In this document: piece after piece, positions 46,311 to 58,264 of the stretch | How the letters are laid out: each line of letters opens with the position of its first letter | How positions within the stretch are numbered: position 1 is the stretch's first letter | NCBI GenBank assembly: GCA_049724395.1 | Contig: JAUGWO010000135.1 | Span: forward strand, 62,001-126,000 | Reading direction: 5' to 3' | DNA from: Spongospora subterranea f. sp. subterranea | Lineage: Eukaryota; Endomyxa: Phytomyxea; Phytomyxea; Plasmodiophorida | DNA length: 64,000 nt | The notes under the pieces: model-generated | Databases searched by the model: none | What the model saw: only the letters and a program-made list of their open reading frames with translations | What the model was told of the DNA's origin: nothing | Program-made: the position numbers and the translations under genes

Positions 46311-46565
46311 TTATGTGGAATATCGGGTCATCACATGATCACCGAAATCCAACAGCTCTCTGAACCCGGTCTCTTCCTCGTCATCGTCTTCGATAATGAC
46401 GCGCGTAAAGCGATTGAGAAGCTCTTCCCGTCTCTTATCGTCCATCACCGTATACTCATATGTTGGAAACAACGCGTTGCCGTGAAAATGGCTGCCCAAT
46501 AACATTTCTGAAATGGACTCCTTCTCAATCGAATATGGACTGTTGAACACAAGAAATGGGATCAA
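46311..46565 (-). pseudogene. Family relic E, 3' exon
   Basis: A frame matching the last part of gene B exon 12: MDDKRREELLNRFTRVIIED here against MNNEQKTKLLDYLTPAIIED in B, then an acidic tail (DDEEETG). Upstream exons expected for the family were not found between here and gene B, so this is a 5'-truncated copy or an isolated 3' exon. Confidence 0.6.
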
Positions 46566-47080
46566 TCGAATAATTATCAGCCCAAATTCCTTTTCATCAA
46601 TATTGCCAAGACAATCCTCTGTTCACCTTGTGAGCACATCTGTTTGCCCCTTAAAACAGGTCGTTTACTCAAAATGTTCGTTGTATCTGACACGATCGCC
46701 GTCGCTCATCAATATACAAATACATGAACGTTGTTTCGACTGAAGTTCGGTTTGTTGAAGGTGAATGAGACTGATCAGCTATTGCAACTAGATCACGCCG
46801 CCACTATAACAAAAACGAGCGGCGCCAAAAAACCAAAATCACCCTTTTAGGAAGGAATCTCCTCATTTTTAACACGCACAGGGCCTCTCAACCTCAAATT
46901 GCGACGTCAATGCGATTCGGGGAAGTTTTCAGTTGTCACCGTGAGAATTATTTGCATTGGTCGTTGGCTCTTTTGTCAGTTTGTCAAGGCAGGGACACAG
47001 TTTTTGCAGCGGAATTGCAGTCAATTGATGTATTGGGAGTTACTGGGGAATGCAGTAGGTGATTTCATTGTCCATAACCG

Positions 47081-49765
47081 TTAGAGCAATTTAAAGAAAC
47101 GGACAACACTGGATGAGCTTGGTGTCGTTTCGGGTTCATCGTCACAAGTTAATGACATGGAATCTCTGAGACAACACAGTATACGTTGAATAAAGGGATT
47201 CATATTAACAACAACACAGCATATTTACTCGTCATCGTCCGAATACCCCTTTTGTGATCCCCACCAATCATTCCAATACGAATCTTCACTAGATTCCGAC
47301 CCTTCCTCGTCATCGTGAATCCCAGATTTACAGGATCTGCGACATCACAGCCCACGATCAGTAAACGGATTCGTATCCAGACCACAGCATATTTACTGAT
47401 AATCGTTCGAATCCGCCTGTTCATTGAATCCCGTCACTTCCTCCACGTCATCGTCCGAAAACGGCCCTTCACTGGATTCCAACCATTCCTCGCCATCGCC
47501 AATCACTGATTCACAGGATCTGCGACATCACAGCACGCGATCAGTAAACGGATTCGTATCCAGACCACAACATATTTACCGATAACCGTCCGAATCCGCC
47601 TCATCATCGTTCTCATTGATTCCGAGCTTTTTATATGCAAGCTTAATCATGCAGTTCAAGTCATTGAGAACTTCCTTCTCAGGCTTGCCCAAGAAGGGCA
47701 TCATGATTTTGATCGTCGTTTGGTCACTAACTCCCATCTCCTCCTGCAGATACGTGAGGCGTTTGAGAAGTTCTGGCTCACTGAGCCCCATCACCTCCAC
47801 AACACTGTCTTCAATAATGGCAGGCGTAAGATAATCGAGAAGCTTTGTTTTTTGCTCATTGTTCATCTCCGAGAACCTAAGGGAACCACGCCTGAACACA
47901 GATATTCCCCCTTAAGCATGGGTCGTACTGGAACTTCAGGAAATCGTTCACATCGTCGTCCACAGTCTCCAAAGAATCCTGTGAGTCGTCAATCTGCTTC
48001 TGCCAATTCGTCAACTGCTCAATGAAATCCTCAAACATGTGATTGCGGCCGAATCCCATATGATCTTCCGGACGAACTTGTGGTTCCAGATACCTAAAAT
48101 TGGTCGTCTTGAACAAGGAGACAATGAAGATATGAACGAGGCTTTACATTCTTTTTTCGTAGGAATCGAATCGATAGACAAATCTCGCCAATTCAACCGG
48201 GCTATACTAGCTGAATTAGACGATGGAACGGCAGATCGAACACGAGGGCCATTTACCAGAGGAACTGATACAGATCAGCGACTTCGTGGAGATACGAATG
48301 ACAATCGAACTCCATCTGGTTGGAATATTTCATGGCAATCTGGCGATGACGAACAGCACAAAACACATTGTAGAGCCATCCGTATTCAACAGAATTTTTC
48401 GACAACGATGGCCTGTGAGAATCAAATATATCAGAAACTGGGGTTCAATGGATTGGTACGACTTCTACGTTTTGTTCGATTCCAGAATACGCTTCAGATG
48501 AAGATGACTGTCTTCAAGCACTGGAGCCAGTAGAAGGTGCCTAGAGCCGGTCGAGGGTAAATGGCGACGATGGATAAGGTTGAGGTGGAGATTTACCAAT
48601 CCGATTCCTGCACTAATCTCCCATCCCAATCCATCAGGGTCCTGATTAGACACGCACAGAATGAGGTTGGCGATCATCGCATTGCCTCAGCACCATCATT
48701 ACCGTTTGAAAATCGAAAGACCAGTCGCTTGTGTTCCGACATAGGCAGCGATGTCCTTCTGATTGCTTCGAAGGAGAGTGCCCACAAAGTTGTTGAGGAC
48801 TTTGGGAAGAATATTGGAAATGAACTCCGACACGAAAAGTTTGCTATTGGGAACAAGATTCAGCTTACACAGCCAATCACATTCAAAACGAATATCACCG
48901 TTTTTCGTTCAGAAAATAGGAATCGCTCACTTCCGAAATCTCATTGAAAGTAGTGTGCTCTATCAGCGACTCATCTTCCGCCTTCCTGATCTTCTCATAG
49001 ACTATTTGCAAGGCCTTAAAATCCCTCAAATAACTCATAACATGCTGATCAAGGATCGCACTGAACAACAACATGAACTCAAACCCCACAATGGACAATA
49101 TCATGAAAAACTGACTTGAATTTTTTGAAGAATCTACCAGAAACTGTCTTTGTGATTTGATCCAAGCGTGACGCCCTTGGACGAAACTTCATATCCTTTA
49201 GCTCAATGAGTTCCTGGATGATGGCGTCTTGGAGTTCATAGCGGAGCAGATCCCAGAAGTAATAGCTGTCGATGAACAGATAAGAATCCATACACAAATG
49301 CGGTCGACGATATCAGTTTACTCTAGAGGGAGGGCTTCGGACAGGAATTGTACTTGTACATTAGACGGAACTTCACTATGGACAGGGAACTCAGATAAAG
49401 ATTACGATCATAAGGTGATGAACGATCCCGTACAAAAAGGAAAACAGGGCTTGCACGACATCGGCAGACGCATGAGATCTGAGATTCTCGTCGAATTTCG
49501 GGCGAGACAAAACAAAATAATAGAACTCGTTGATTAACCCATTGCGATTGGTGGCCATACACCGATTGAGAAAGGGGAGCGTCTCAATGCGCTGACACAC
49601 GGTCTCGACGTTCGCCGAATTGTCGCCCTGACTGGACAGAACGAAACTGTGAGAGGGAACGCGCACGGGTGAGGTCGAATCGCGTTGATACCTGATGGAT
49701 GAGCCAGACACCACGACAATCATAGAAGATACGGCAATGATGAACCGGAACGTCATGAGCGACAT
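47081..49765 (-). CDS. Secreted phase-2 modular family, gene B
   Basis: Fifteen exons: 49765-49692, 49631-49434, 49375-49322, 49265-49116, 49060-48899, 48843-48703, 48641-48597, 48540-48469, 48412-48257, 48206-48180, 48093-47929, 47876-47580, 47519-47397, 47336-47229, 47165-47081, giving 618 aa. Every intron is phase 2. Exon 1 is a signal peptide (MSLMTFRFIIAVSSMIVVVS). The exon 10/11 junction uses an 86-nt intron and is the least certain. Shared segments with gene C: exon 6 KLFVSEFISNI, exon 7 RLVQESDW, exon 9 YGWLYNVFCAVRHRQIAMKY. Exons 12-15 are acidic. If the intron after exon 12 is retained, translation stops at once (TAA in the donor) and the protein ends at 514 aa. No known domain; secreted, mostly helical. 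Confidence 0.75.
47229..47580. repeat. Tandem duplication of terminal exon unit
   Basis: About 1.9 copies of a ~181-183-bp unit containing intron plus exon (donors at 47580, 47397 and 47229; acceptors at 47519 and 47336). Each copy carries GATCTGCGACATCACAGC and CGGATTCGTATCCAGACCAC. It produces exons 13 and 14 of gene B. Confidence 0.85.
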
Positions 49766-52700
49766 CACGATGTGATGATTAGCAGAACTTGTTGTTGTGC
49801 AGTCAGCCATGGCGTTACACAACTCCGGACCCTGTTCCCCAGCACAAGTCCGTGCGCAAACTCGTGTCAGACAGCACGAGTCACAACATTGACCGGGCGC
49901 AAAACGTCCCAGCTGTTCCAAACTGGGTCATGTCAAGAAAAATGCGGAACTCGATGATCGTTTGCATTGGCGGCGCAGTGAAGAGGTGTTGTCAACCTGA
50001 GAATGGGGTCAACTGTCAGGGACGACACGACAAACGGGTGAGATTCAGCTTATGAGATACCCGATAATCCACTGTGCTACGATCGCAGCCGCAGCTCAGA
50101 GATCGAATTATCAGTCATAAACCATCAATCGTTTTGGTCCACGTTTTACCCCCACCGTTCCCATCGAAAGACCAAAGCACTCGATATTCGCTTATCCCCT
50201 CGTCCACAGGCTTCCATCGCTCCCCAGTCCCTTAACATCGCCTTGATTTTGCAGGTTAAAATTGGCACAAACCTATCGGAATGCGCTAACCTAATACACG
50301 GGGCTGTCTTTGTTGGATTTTCCACTTGTGTTCACTTTTTCGAATTGTTCCGCCTGTTTTCTAGTTGGGGCCAGGTTGATTGACCAATGGTTGATTGGGC
50401 ATGTAAACACCTCTGGAACAAGGATGGGATCCAAAAGTCGAGGCACATACCCAAGCATTTGTGGCCTTTTCCCTACTGAAGCGTCTGATTTTACAACCGA
50501 TTGTCCAATCCATTAGAACTCTCTTTGGACGTTCAAAATCTGTCGGCAGTCCTGGACTGCCCGGCTTCAATATTTCCAGACAATCTCAGGGCGCAGAAAG
50601 AGATGATTAACTACTGATTTTGTCAGTAAATGGTCAATATTGGGCGACATAGCTGCCAGTGAATCAGGCACTGATTATATTGTTGAGTCCATGTCTTGAT
50701 TGAAAGATAGTGGCCCAGATTTCCCATGAACTCCTGTTGCCTATTGGCAAGACCGGTGGTGATGTGGTTTATGGCCACCAATAGATATCAATTGATGTCG
50801 AATGGGGATTTATAACCCGGGCTATAGCGGGGCGGTATCAAACAGAAGATGGAATGGCAATGGTCATTGGTCCATCTCACGGTTCCGTTGGGTCAATTCC
50901 CAATCCGCCGGCCGTCAATAGTCAGAACCGCAAAAGATCATGCACAATCGATGAGGACCAAACCCAATCCATGATGCGCTAACCATGTGCATATTCGACA
51001 GTGAACGTTTTGGGGAAGAGCACAACCGCGATGTGATATGAACCGAATGTGTCATAGTTGGGCGGCGGTAATGAAGGGGATTGGCAGTGTAAACCGACTG
51101 ATCTATGACCATGAGCTGAGAATCACCTCCCCGCCATGGGTCTGTAATATGTCCATCTCCTAATACATCGACAAGATCATGAACTCTATAACGGATCGTA
51201 ACTGGATATATTCGTCGAGCATATCACAGCACAGGCTCAGAGGATTTTCCAAATTAATAGCTAATCTACAGAGGTTCTCGAACTGATTACAGCAATGGTT
51301 TTATGGAGCGCCGAGTTCGTGATATATTCCGATTCTGCGTTTTCAAAAGTCAGAAGCAACAAACGGTTCGCGAACAGAAATGTCGAGATAAACACAATAA
51401 ATTCAAAAAAATGTTTCGAATTCCGTCAATGAGATTGCTGGTTTCGCCCATCAAACTGTATTGATCAGATGGGAGATCTCCCTCATTGATACGGCTCGTT
51501 GGTGCCTTGGTCCGATGGTTTCACCGCCGTCTGTCCAATGGTGATCGACATCATCCCCTCAGGTCGCGATAACACTGGCGATATCGAGCACCTCGAGTGA
51601 AACTTCCGTTGGACCTGGCATTATTCTACTCCAACAAGGTGTTTGTTCAGCTGATGTGAATTTTTCGGGCTCAATCGACGCGGAAATATGTCAATAGAGG
51701 TCACCGAGACCATGGAGAATTCCAAAGCTCGGGACTGGAATTGCAATATGGCTTTTGAGCGCGATCGGCTGAGCGTGATCGGCAACTCACATTACAGAAA
51801 TTGCAAAATCTTATAATTTCGAGAAAATCAGATTTGAACCAGAATGCTGCTTGTCGAGAATTGAAAAGATTATTGAAAACAAATTAGAGGGATATTTCAA
51901 TCGCTTCAACAACTGCAAGTTCCTGATCGGGTGAAACAGGTTTTGCGTTTTGAACCTACGATTGAGAAGAGACCCTCGTTAAGTCGAAAACGGACTTACA
52001 AAGGGACGTCCTACCAACGAGGAAAAGGACAGGAACCGGCGCGGTGGCCTGATCAGCCGAAAGCGAAACCAGGTCGCGTAGGGTTGGCTGGATAGAGGAC
52101 TTCATGATCACTGATCAAACATCCCAGGCTGATATCGCACCGATAACAAAGGAGGGCAATGTGAACGTGGATCTACAGAAACTTACAAGGGTTTCGTTTA
52201 GAATGCTGAGAGCATGATGTCCTCGCCAGAACCGCCATCACTTCTAACAGTTGCTCAAAAAGAGATTGGCCACACAATGTCACAAGAGGGTGACAACCGA
52301 GCGAGTCAAGATTTTGTGTCAACTCAGATGACCCCGAATCTTGTATTGGTTTTGTATACCGCCATTATCAACATCACTATTTGACAGAAATTTGGGATCA
52401 TTCGGTCAAGATGGGGCGTAAGATCATATTTCCACTCCCGTATCACAATTACGATAACAGTTTGTTTGTTGATATCGCGAAGAGGGGCGTTGACATCGGT
52501 TGTTATATTGGACATTGTGACAAAATTATATCAGAGAAATTCAACAACGCACGAACCACTTAAACGTTTTCTCAAGTGATTTCCGGGTTGTAGAAGGTCG
52601 CCCGATTCAACGTTCATCAGAACATGGCCTGGAACCTCATGAACCTCAAGACTTACGTTGAAAGGTGTCTGAAAACATATTTGGTGGTGTCGTGCTTCGA

Positions 52701-53478
52701 CCGACGATCTATCTTTGTTTGTTGCCCCATCGATCGTTCGGTCGTGTCTACTTGTTGTTTTGTGTTCCACAGTCTGATCAACAACATCCATTCCGTTCGC
52801 TTTACTCAGTCCATCTAACAAAACACCACCACCGAGTGTCATGATCATTGTTTCTCTTAATCGAAATCCTAAGAATGAGAGGGTCTTTCCTCATGATTGC
52901 GAGGACCATCCGCTGTTCCCCCTCAACGATAATATCTCACATGTTCATCAACAGTGTGTTCGTTGAACCCACAATGAGAGACATTCCCAGAAAGTGATAA
53001 TAACTGTTCGTTTATCGGACCCGACTCTGCTGCTGATTACGATCTATTTAACAAATTCAGATCGTCTATCATATCATTCATTACAGTTTGTGGATCATCA
53101 GCTACAGGAAGCGATCAGGACAAAAATAGGGTCTTAAACCAGAACAAAATTATCGAAAATCATCGGGTGTTTTGGTCGGTCTCGTAAGTTTGTGCATTGC
53201 CACTTGAGTCCCGATTTGGGGCGACGATTTCAGATTCCCTTCGTTAGCCTCATTACCTCCAGAGGTCAATTGTACATTCGTTATCCCCCGAGACAATGTG
53301 TTTTGCATTATTATAGCAGACGATCACTGTATTTGGGGAATTAAGTTAAAACATACAATAACCGAACACTCCCGAGAGGGATTTCCTTTCTTCATAGTAA
53401 TGACAGGTGAGGGCGGTCAGCTCGTGGTTCTGTATAACTCAACTAATCTACAGCACATTGTTCATGAGGACCAGTTAC
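49766..53478. other. About 3.7 kb without a supported gene
   Basis: Only short frames on both strands (best 105 codons, minus, 52531-52848) with no motif and no consistent family exon. The region probably contains intergenic DNA and decayed family copies too old to align by eye. Confidence 0.4.
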
Positions 53479-53940
53479 CTGAACGAGTTATAGATACTAG
53501 ATGGGGCTCTGCCCTGGTGATGATCCGAATCAGGTTCACGATAACGAAGAGCGAAACACGCGTTGAATGGCATTCCGCTTTCGATTACCTGGTTGAGTTC
53601 GTTTCCAGAATTGGCCAATTCGACTCAAACAACACGGGTCCATTGCTCTCTTTTGTGGTTATGTGATCGACAACCAACTCAAAGAACGGAGTGAGGATAT
53701 TGTTCTTAGTGAAGACGTCGTAGCGACGATGAAGATAGATAGAGAGAGAGGTGAATGGGAACACCGATCCGATTCCGGCCATAATCTCCCGCCCCCATTC
53801 GTCAGAGCCGCCCTGATAATAATCACAACTAATGAGGGGCGCGAATGTTTCAGGTCGTGGCCGAAACCCGGTCGGAGAACTTGACGACGATGATGGAAAT
53901 GGACTTGCCCACGAAGACATTACGACGTCGAAATATATTC
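53479..53940 (-). pseudogene. Family relic D, close to gene C
   Basis: Minus-strand segments align with gene C exons 20-23: NVFVGKSISI (C: DVFVEKFISN), GGGRLWPESD (C: GDGRRWRESD), NNILTPFFEL (C: NTILTPFFDF) and GMPFNACFALRYRE (C: GMLFNACFALRYRE). Between the last two segments the intron and part of an exon are missing and the frame is broken; the acceptor before NNILTPFF is shifted by one base. It is a pseudogene arranged head-to-head with gene C. Confidence 0.75.
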
Positions 53941-54122
53941 AGTTGGGAGGAGATCTCAGATGTGAAAATGGTTCACGAGCGGTTCTTACACGACCGATCT
54001 GGGATTAAAGCCAATGAGCGGCACCTCGCTTGCCCATGTCCCATCCCGGTTCGTGATAAGGACCTTCGATATGTCGCACTTGACCCAACAACCTGAGTCG
54101 ATGATTTTGAAATGAGGGCTAT

Positions 54123-54152
54123 GGTGCCGGGGCCCGTGCTGGCCCCGGCACC
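54123..54152. promoter_or_regulatory. Perfect 12-bp GC-rich hairpin
   Basis: GGTGCCGGGGCC, a 6-nt loop, then the exact complement. It lies about 130 bp upstream of the gene C start codon. It could be a protein-binding palindrome or a transcript hairpin. Confidence 0.6.
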
Positions 54153-54250
54153 TGGCGATATCCCCTCATATGTTGCTTTCACTACAGCTGGATGAGCATC
54201 ACTGGTCGATTTGGGCCCGTCCATCGACACTTGAGGAGTCCCAGATCGAC

Positions 54251-54271
54251 CCCTTCGCAATCCGCGAAGGG
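54251..54271. promoter_or_regulatory. 8-bp hairpin just before gene C ATG
   Basis: CCCTTCGC, 5-nt loop AATCC, GCGAAGGG, ending 10 nt before the ATG at 54282. If transcribed it sits in the 5' UTR and might affect initiation. Confidence 0.5.
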
Positions 54272-54281
54272 CATATTTTTG

Positions 54282-57200
54282 ATGTCGTCAGCAATGGTGG
54301 TGCTGTGGTTCACGATTGCCATCCTTTCTTGTAGTTGGCTGGTTTCTGGTTCACCCAATAGGTATGAACAGGATTAGAGTCCCTCTGGCCCAACTCCATC
54401 GATTTCCGATGATCAACACGTTTTACAGTCAGGGGGAGGCGCTGTTGAAATCCAGAGCGGCCGAATATGAAGCGGCTGAGAACGTCATCACTGAGATGTG
54501 CCCGTTCGTGGACAATCGCGATCGACCTCGGCACATGATCCCGCATCAATCGTCGGACCCTATCGACATCGTGTAAGCCAGTATTGCTGTGTGGTCGTGA
54601 TTTCCATCGGGCTCAGGGAGCACATCCAGGTCGTATTTGGTCGGTGCGATCCGACAGGGCCTGGAGGGGCTGTTGGTCGAGATCGACGAGGGAAAACAAT
54701 CAGAGTCGACAACGAAAAAGGGTGGCCATATAGCGAAACTGTTCAATCACATTATGTCGGTCGTTTGTGAATTTTGCTGGAACGCGGGTCAATTGTTTGA
54801 CGTCTTGCAGTGCAGCGGCCGTGTTCTTGCAGGAACCTAAAAGGGCCCTTGAAAACGTGTTTTCGATTCTGTACGGGATCGGTTCATTCCCCGTCATGAT
54901 CACACCCCAATACCTTAAACTTCCCGTCCACAGCAACGATTCGTCCGACGTCGCGCGCCTCGGCAGGAAGTTCCTGGAATCGGGTGTGGAGGCGGAGACC
55001 GCCAGAGAGCTGTTTGACCTCTTGTACGGGATCGGTCGTCCCTCTGGGGTGATGTTCATCACCATTGATCTGATCGCCTGGTGATAGCGATGCTCTTCCC
55101 GCTAATGTGCGACTTGTGAGGATGGTGATCGAATCGGGCGCCGCAGCGTCATCCCTTCCAGAACTGGTTCGATTTTTGTACGAAGAACATCGCTCGGCGT
55201 GATCACGATCTAGATTTGATGACGACATTCCTGTTCATAGCCGGGAACCTCCCAAATCTGCCCGCTTCATCAGGTGGCTACTCGAATCTGGTGCCGATTC
55301 GCGATCTCCTGAGACGTTGTCCCACTTCATGTTTAGATCGGTTCCCGGTCATAAATCGTGATCTGACATCATAAATGCACAGTGGTCTTGGTCCTGAGTT
55401 GGCGACCGAGGTATGGAAACAGCTCGATTCTGAGCATGATTTGGCATCGCTTGAGGAGGCGTTGTTCCAATCCTTGTAAGACACCGGTCACCGCCCCATG
55501 ATGATCACGATCTAATTTCCTTGCTGTTATAAGGGGCCTTTCTCTCGCTCTTGATCCCCTTGTAAGGAAGCTGCTCGAATCTGGTCAGGGTGTCGCAGCC
55601 CGTATCAAAGAGGATCTGAAACGGTATCTGGACGACACACAGCTTGAAATTCGTCATCAATATCTGATTGTTTTGTCGCGATAGCAATATGCATCCGGGT
55701 CATTTGCGAAAATCCGCTGAGGTTGTGGAGGCCATTAAGGACCTGTATCCAATCTTGTACGGGATCGTCAATCCCCGTTTGTTGATCTCAATCAAACCCC
55801 TGATTTCTCTGGTGGATTTAGCGAACTTGCCCATAATCAAGTTGGGGTTATCCTCAAACCCCGAGTTCCATCGTTGTATTGTTGCCAGCCCATGGTACGA
55901 GCATAATCCGGATCTGATTGTTGATCCCCATAGCGACACGCATCCCGATTCTGACCTCGAATCTGTTTACATCATTGAGGCCCCTGCGTGCATGTATCCA
56001 ACCAAGTACGTGATCGCCAATCTCTTCGATGATCATAATCCCTAACAATGACGGTCTCTTCCTAGTCAACGCCATAACAATGGGAACAGCGCGTCTGGCC
56101 ACTTTGGGATGGCGTTGGTCAAATGCAATATTCTCACCATAGCCTTTCGAAAACTGTTTTCGGATTTGTACGAGATCGTCGAGCCCCGTCATGATCACAT
56201 TCATGAACTGACTCCCAATCCATAGCAATGTTCCATACGATCAAGATTTCGCGAGGAAGGTGATTCCCCTTATTGGGATTGAGTAATCCATGTTGCTGTG
56301 CTCGTTTTGTCCATGGTTTTCACATCCGCTCAACAACAGTGGCTGCTTATACGGTCGGATCGGCTACGATATTCACAGCAGGATCGACATGGGTGAACAG
56401 CTGGAAGCAGCAGAGCGGCGCGCCATCGTGATCCAAGTAGGGGGCAGGTTCAGCAGCGTGTTCTGGTCAGTTCCTCTTTGTCAACGAGGTCAACGCACCT
56501 GCGTTTCTCACGTTGTTGATCAGTGATACAATTTGGGACATTCTGTGGTTCACCGAATCTGTGAAAATCGCCCAGAATGAGATGAACGACGCGGCCGATC
56601 AATTCCTGGTGGACCAAAATCGTCGGTACGAGATCTCGGGAGTGGATGAACCACTCCAGGACATGTTCCGCATCTGACGCTGGATCTCAACTCAATCTCT
56701 TTTCCAGGTTCAACCTCTTCATTGCTAAGTTTGTTTCGATGATCGACTCCAAACCTGTGAGAGCCGGCGAAAGTTCGCAGGAAGCCGAACAGGATACGAC
56801 GATCGCGGGTGGTGTCGGGGATCAAACGATCAGATATATACAATTGAAACGGTAATCAAAGCGATCGTAGTGATCGCGCCCCTCAATTTAAGGTGCTGAT
56901 CGCCCAGGATACTTTCGAATACGAAATCATTAGGGCAATTGGATTGGTATTCCCATTCCCCCCCTCTCGATCTATCGTCGTTTTCCGCTAATAATCACCA
57001 TCACTAGGGACGTTCTTCTCTCTCCATTCGTTGAGTATCTGGATCGTCGTATTCACCAAAACGAGAACGATCGTGTCGGCATCAACACGGATTTGGCTAA
57101 ATTGATCGAGAATGAGATCGAGGAATCGAGTATCTCATGCCTTTTGGAGCGAAATCTGATGTATGTGATTACTTGATTGGCAGAACCACTCTTGATCGAT

Positions 57201-58262
57201 TCCACGTCTGACACTACTGTCGACTGAATTCATTCTCCAGACCCGATGTCTTCGTGGAGAAGTTTATTTCCAATATCGTCCATAAATCTCGACTTTCTCC
57301 CTTCCAAAAATTCAAATCCTCACAGACAGCCGAACCGGATTCGAAAATCGCTGCTCCTGCCGGGGAACTAGCGATCAAGTTTTCACTGTTGCAACGGTGA
57401 TTGGGAAATTGAGCAATGACAGTGATCGCCCCAGCTCATTTGTATGTGGTTATCGTCAGGGCCCTGATCGATGGGGATGGGCGACGCTGGCGGGAATCGG
57501 ATTGGTATTGCCCCATTCACCCCGACATCTGCCCATTGTCTTCACCCGCCCGCTGATCGCCGTCCTCACCAGGAACACGATCCTCACCCCATTCTTTGAC
57601 TTCCTCGATCTTCATATCATCACAGCAGAGAATAATGGCCAAGTGCGTTTTGAGCCGAAATTGAATTCCATTCTCCAATCGATCTTCCCTCGGTGAAAAT
57701 TTCGAACGTCGTCCTGTCCATAAACCCACGCTTTTCCCAGGAAATTTTTGTTGGCGGATCTTGTTGAACATGGAATGCTATTCAACGCGTGTTTCGCTCT
57801 TCGTTATCGTGAACATGTTTTGAAATATCACCAGGGCAGAGCCCCATCTGGTTTCTATAACTACTTCAGGTAAGGGGCCCTCACCCTACGATCTGTGTTT
57901 CTATCGTCAGAACCATTTGGATTTAGAAGGAAGGTGTTGAACGCGTTTGCCAATCAGACGTATACGAAAAGGTAATCGCTCGTGTGTTTGTGTTGATCGT
58001 ATTCTCTTTCGCATACACGACCTAGGTTTCATCCCAAGCCCGGTCAAATCCAATTCTATTCGAGATTCATGCAGCAATTGTGGAAGTTGTCGAATCAGGG
58101 GTACGATTGAAACCATTACTGATTGGGCAATTTTCGTGATATGTTTTCATTGGTGATTGTTGCAGAAAATTCAGGTTTTCGTCTAAGAGCGATGAACAAA
58201 AGCGAGATTTGCTCGATTGTCTTATGCCGATGATCAATGAAGACGGGGTCGAGGGAATTTGA
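54282..58262 (+). CDS. Secreted phase-2 modular family, gene C
   Basis: Twenty-six exons, 25 introns, all phase 2: 54282-54361, 54429-54572, 54630-54755, 54811-54870, 54934-55023, 55088-55177, 55241-55318, 55383-55475, 55534-55623, 55685-55756, 55822-55875, 55934-56005, 56066-56167, 56226-56282, 56340-56465, 56524-56625, 56708-56851, 56908-56946, 57008-57160, 57241-57396, 57460-57504, 57573-57692, 57741-57869, 57927-57971, 58026-58100, 58166-58262. Every internal exon is a multiple of three and the product is 812 aa without a stop. Exon 1 is a signal peptide (MVVLWFTIAILSCSWLVSG). Exons 5-9 encode five tandem modules of 26-31 residues, mostly with an [LI]ESG core. Exons 20-23 match genes B and D. 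The ATG at 54282 is used; a second in-frame ATG at 54294 is possible. No known domain, no membrane helix after the signal peptide. Predicted secreted; function unknown. Confidence 0.82.
54934..55623 (+). repeat. Five tandem exon modules in gene C
   Basis: Exons 5 to 9 (90, 90, 78, 93, 90 nt) each encode one helical module. Cores: GRKFLESGVEAE, VRMVIESGAAAS, IRWLLESGADSR, WKQLDSEHDLAS, VRKLLESGQGVA. The LLESGA pattern recalls the turn of ankyrin repeats, but the modules are shorter and lack the TPLH signature, so this is a resemblance only. Confidence 0.8.
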
Positions 58263-58264
58263 TC

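Noticed and set aside
53298-53666. 122-codon plus-strand open frame
   Set aside because: It is the antisense of relic D, whose minus-strand sequence matches gene C exons.
57460-57696. Frame reading through GRWGWATLAGIGLV-type sequence and on into exon 22
   Set aside because: Comparison of genes B, C and D shows the conserved frame is the shifted one (GDGRRWRESD), and the following bases are intron.
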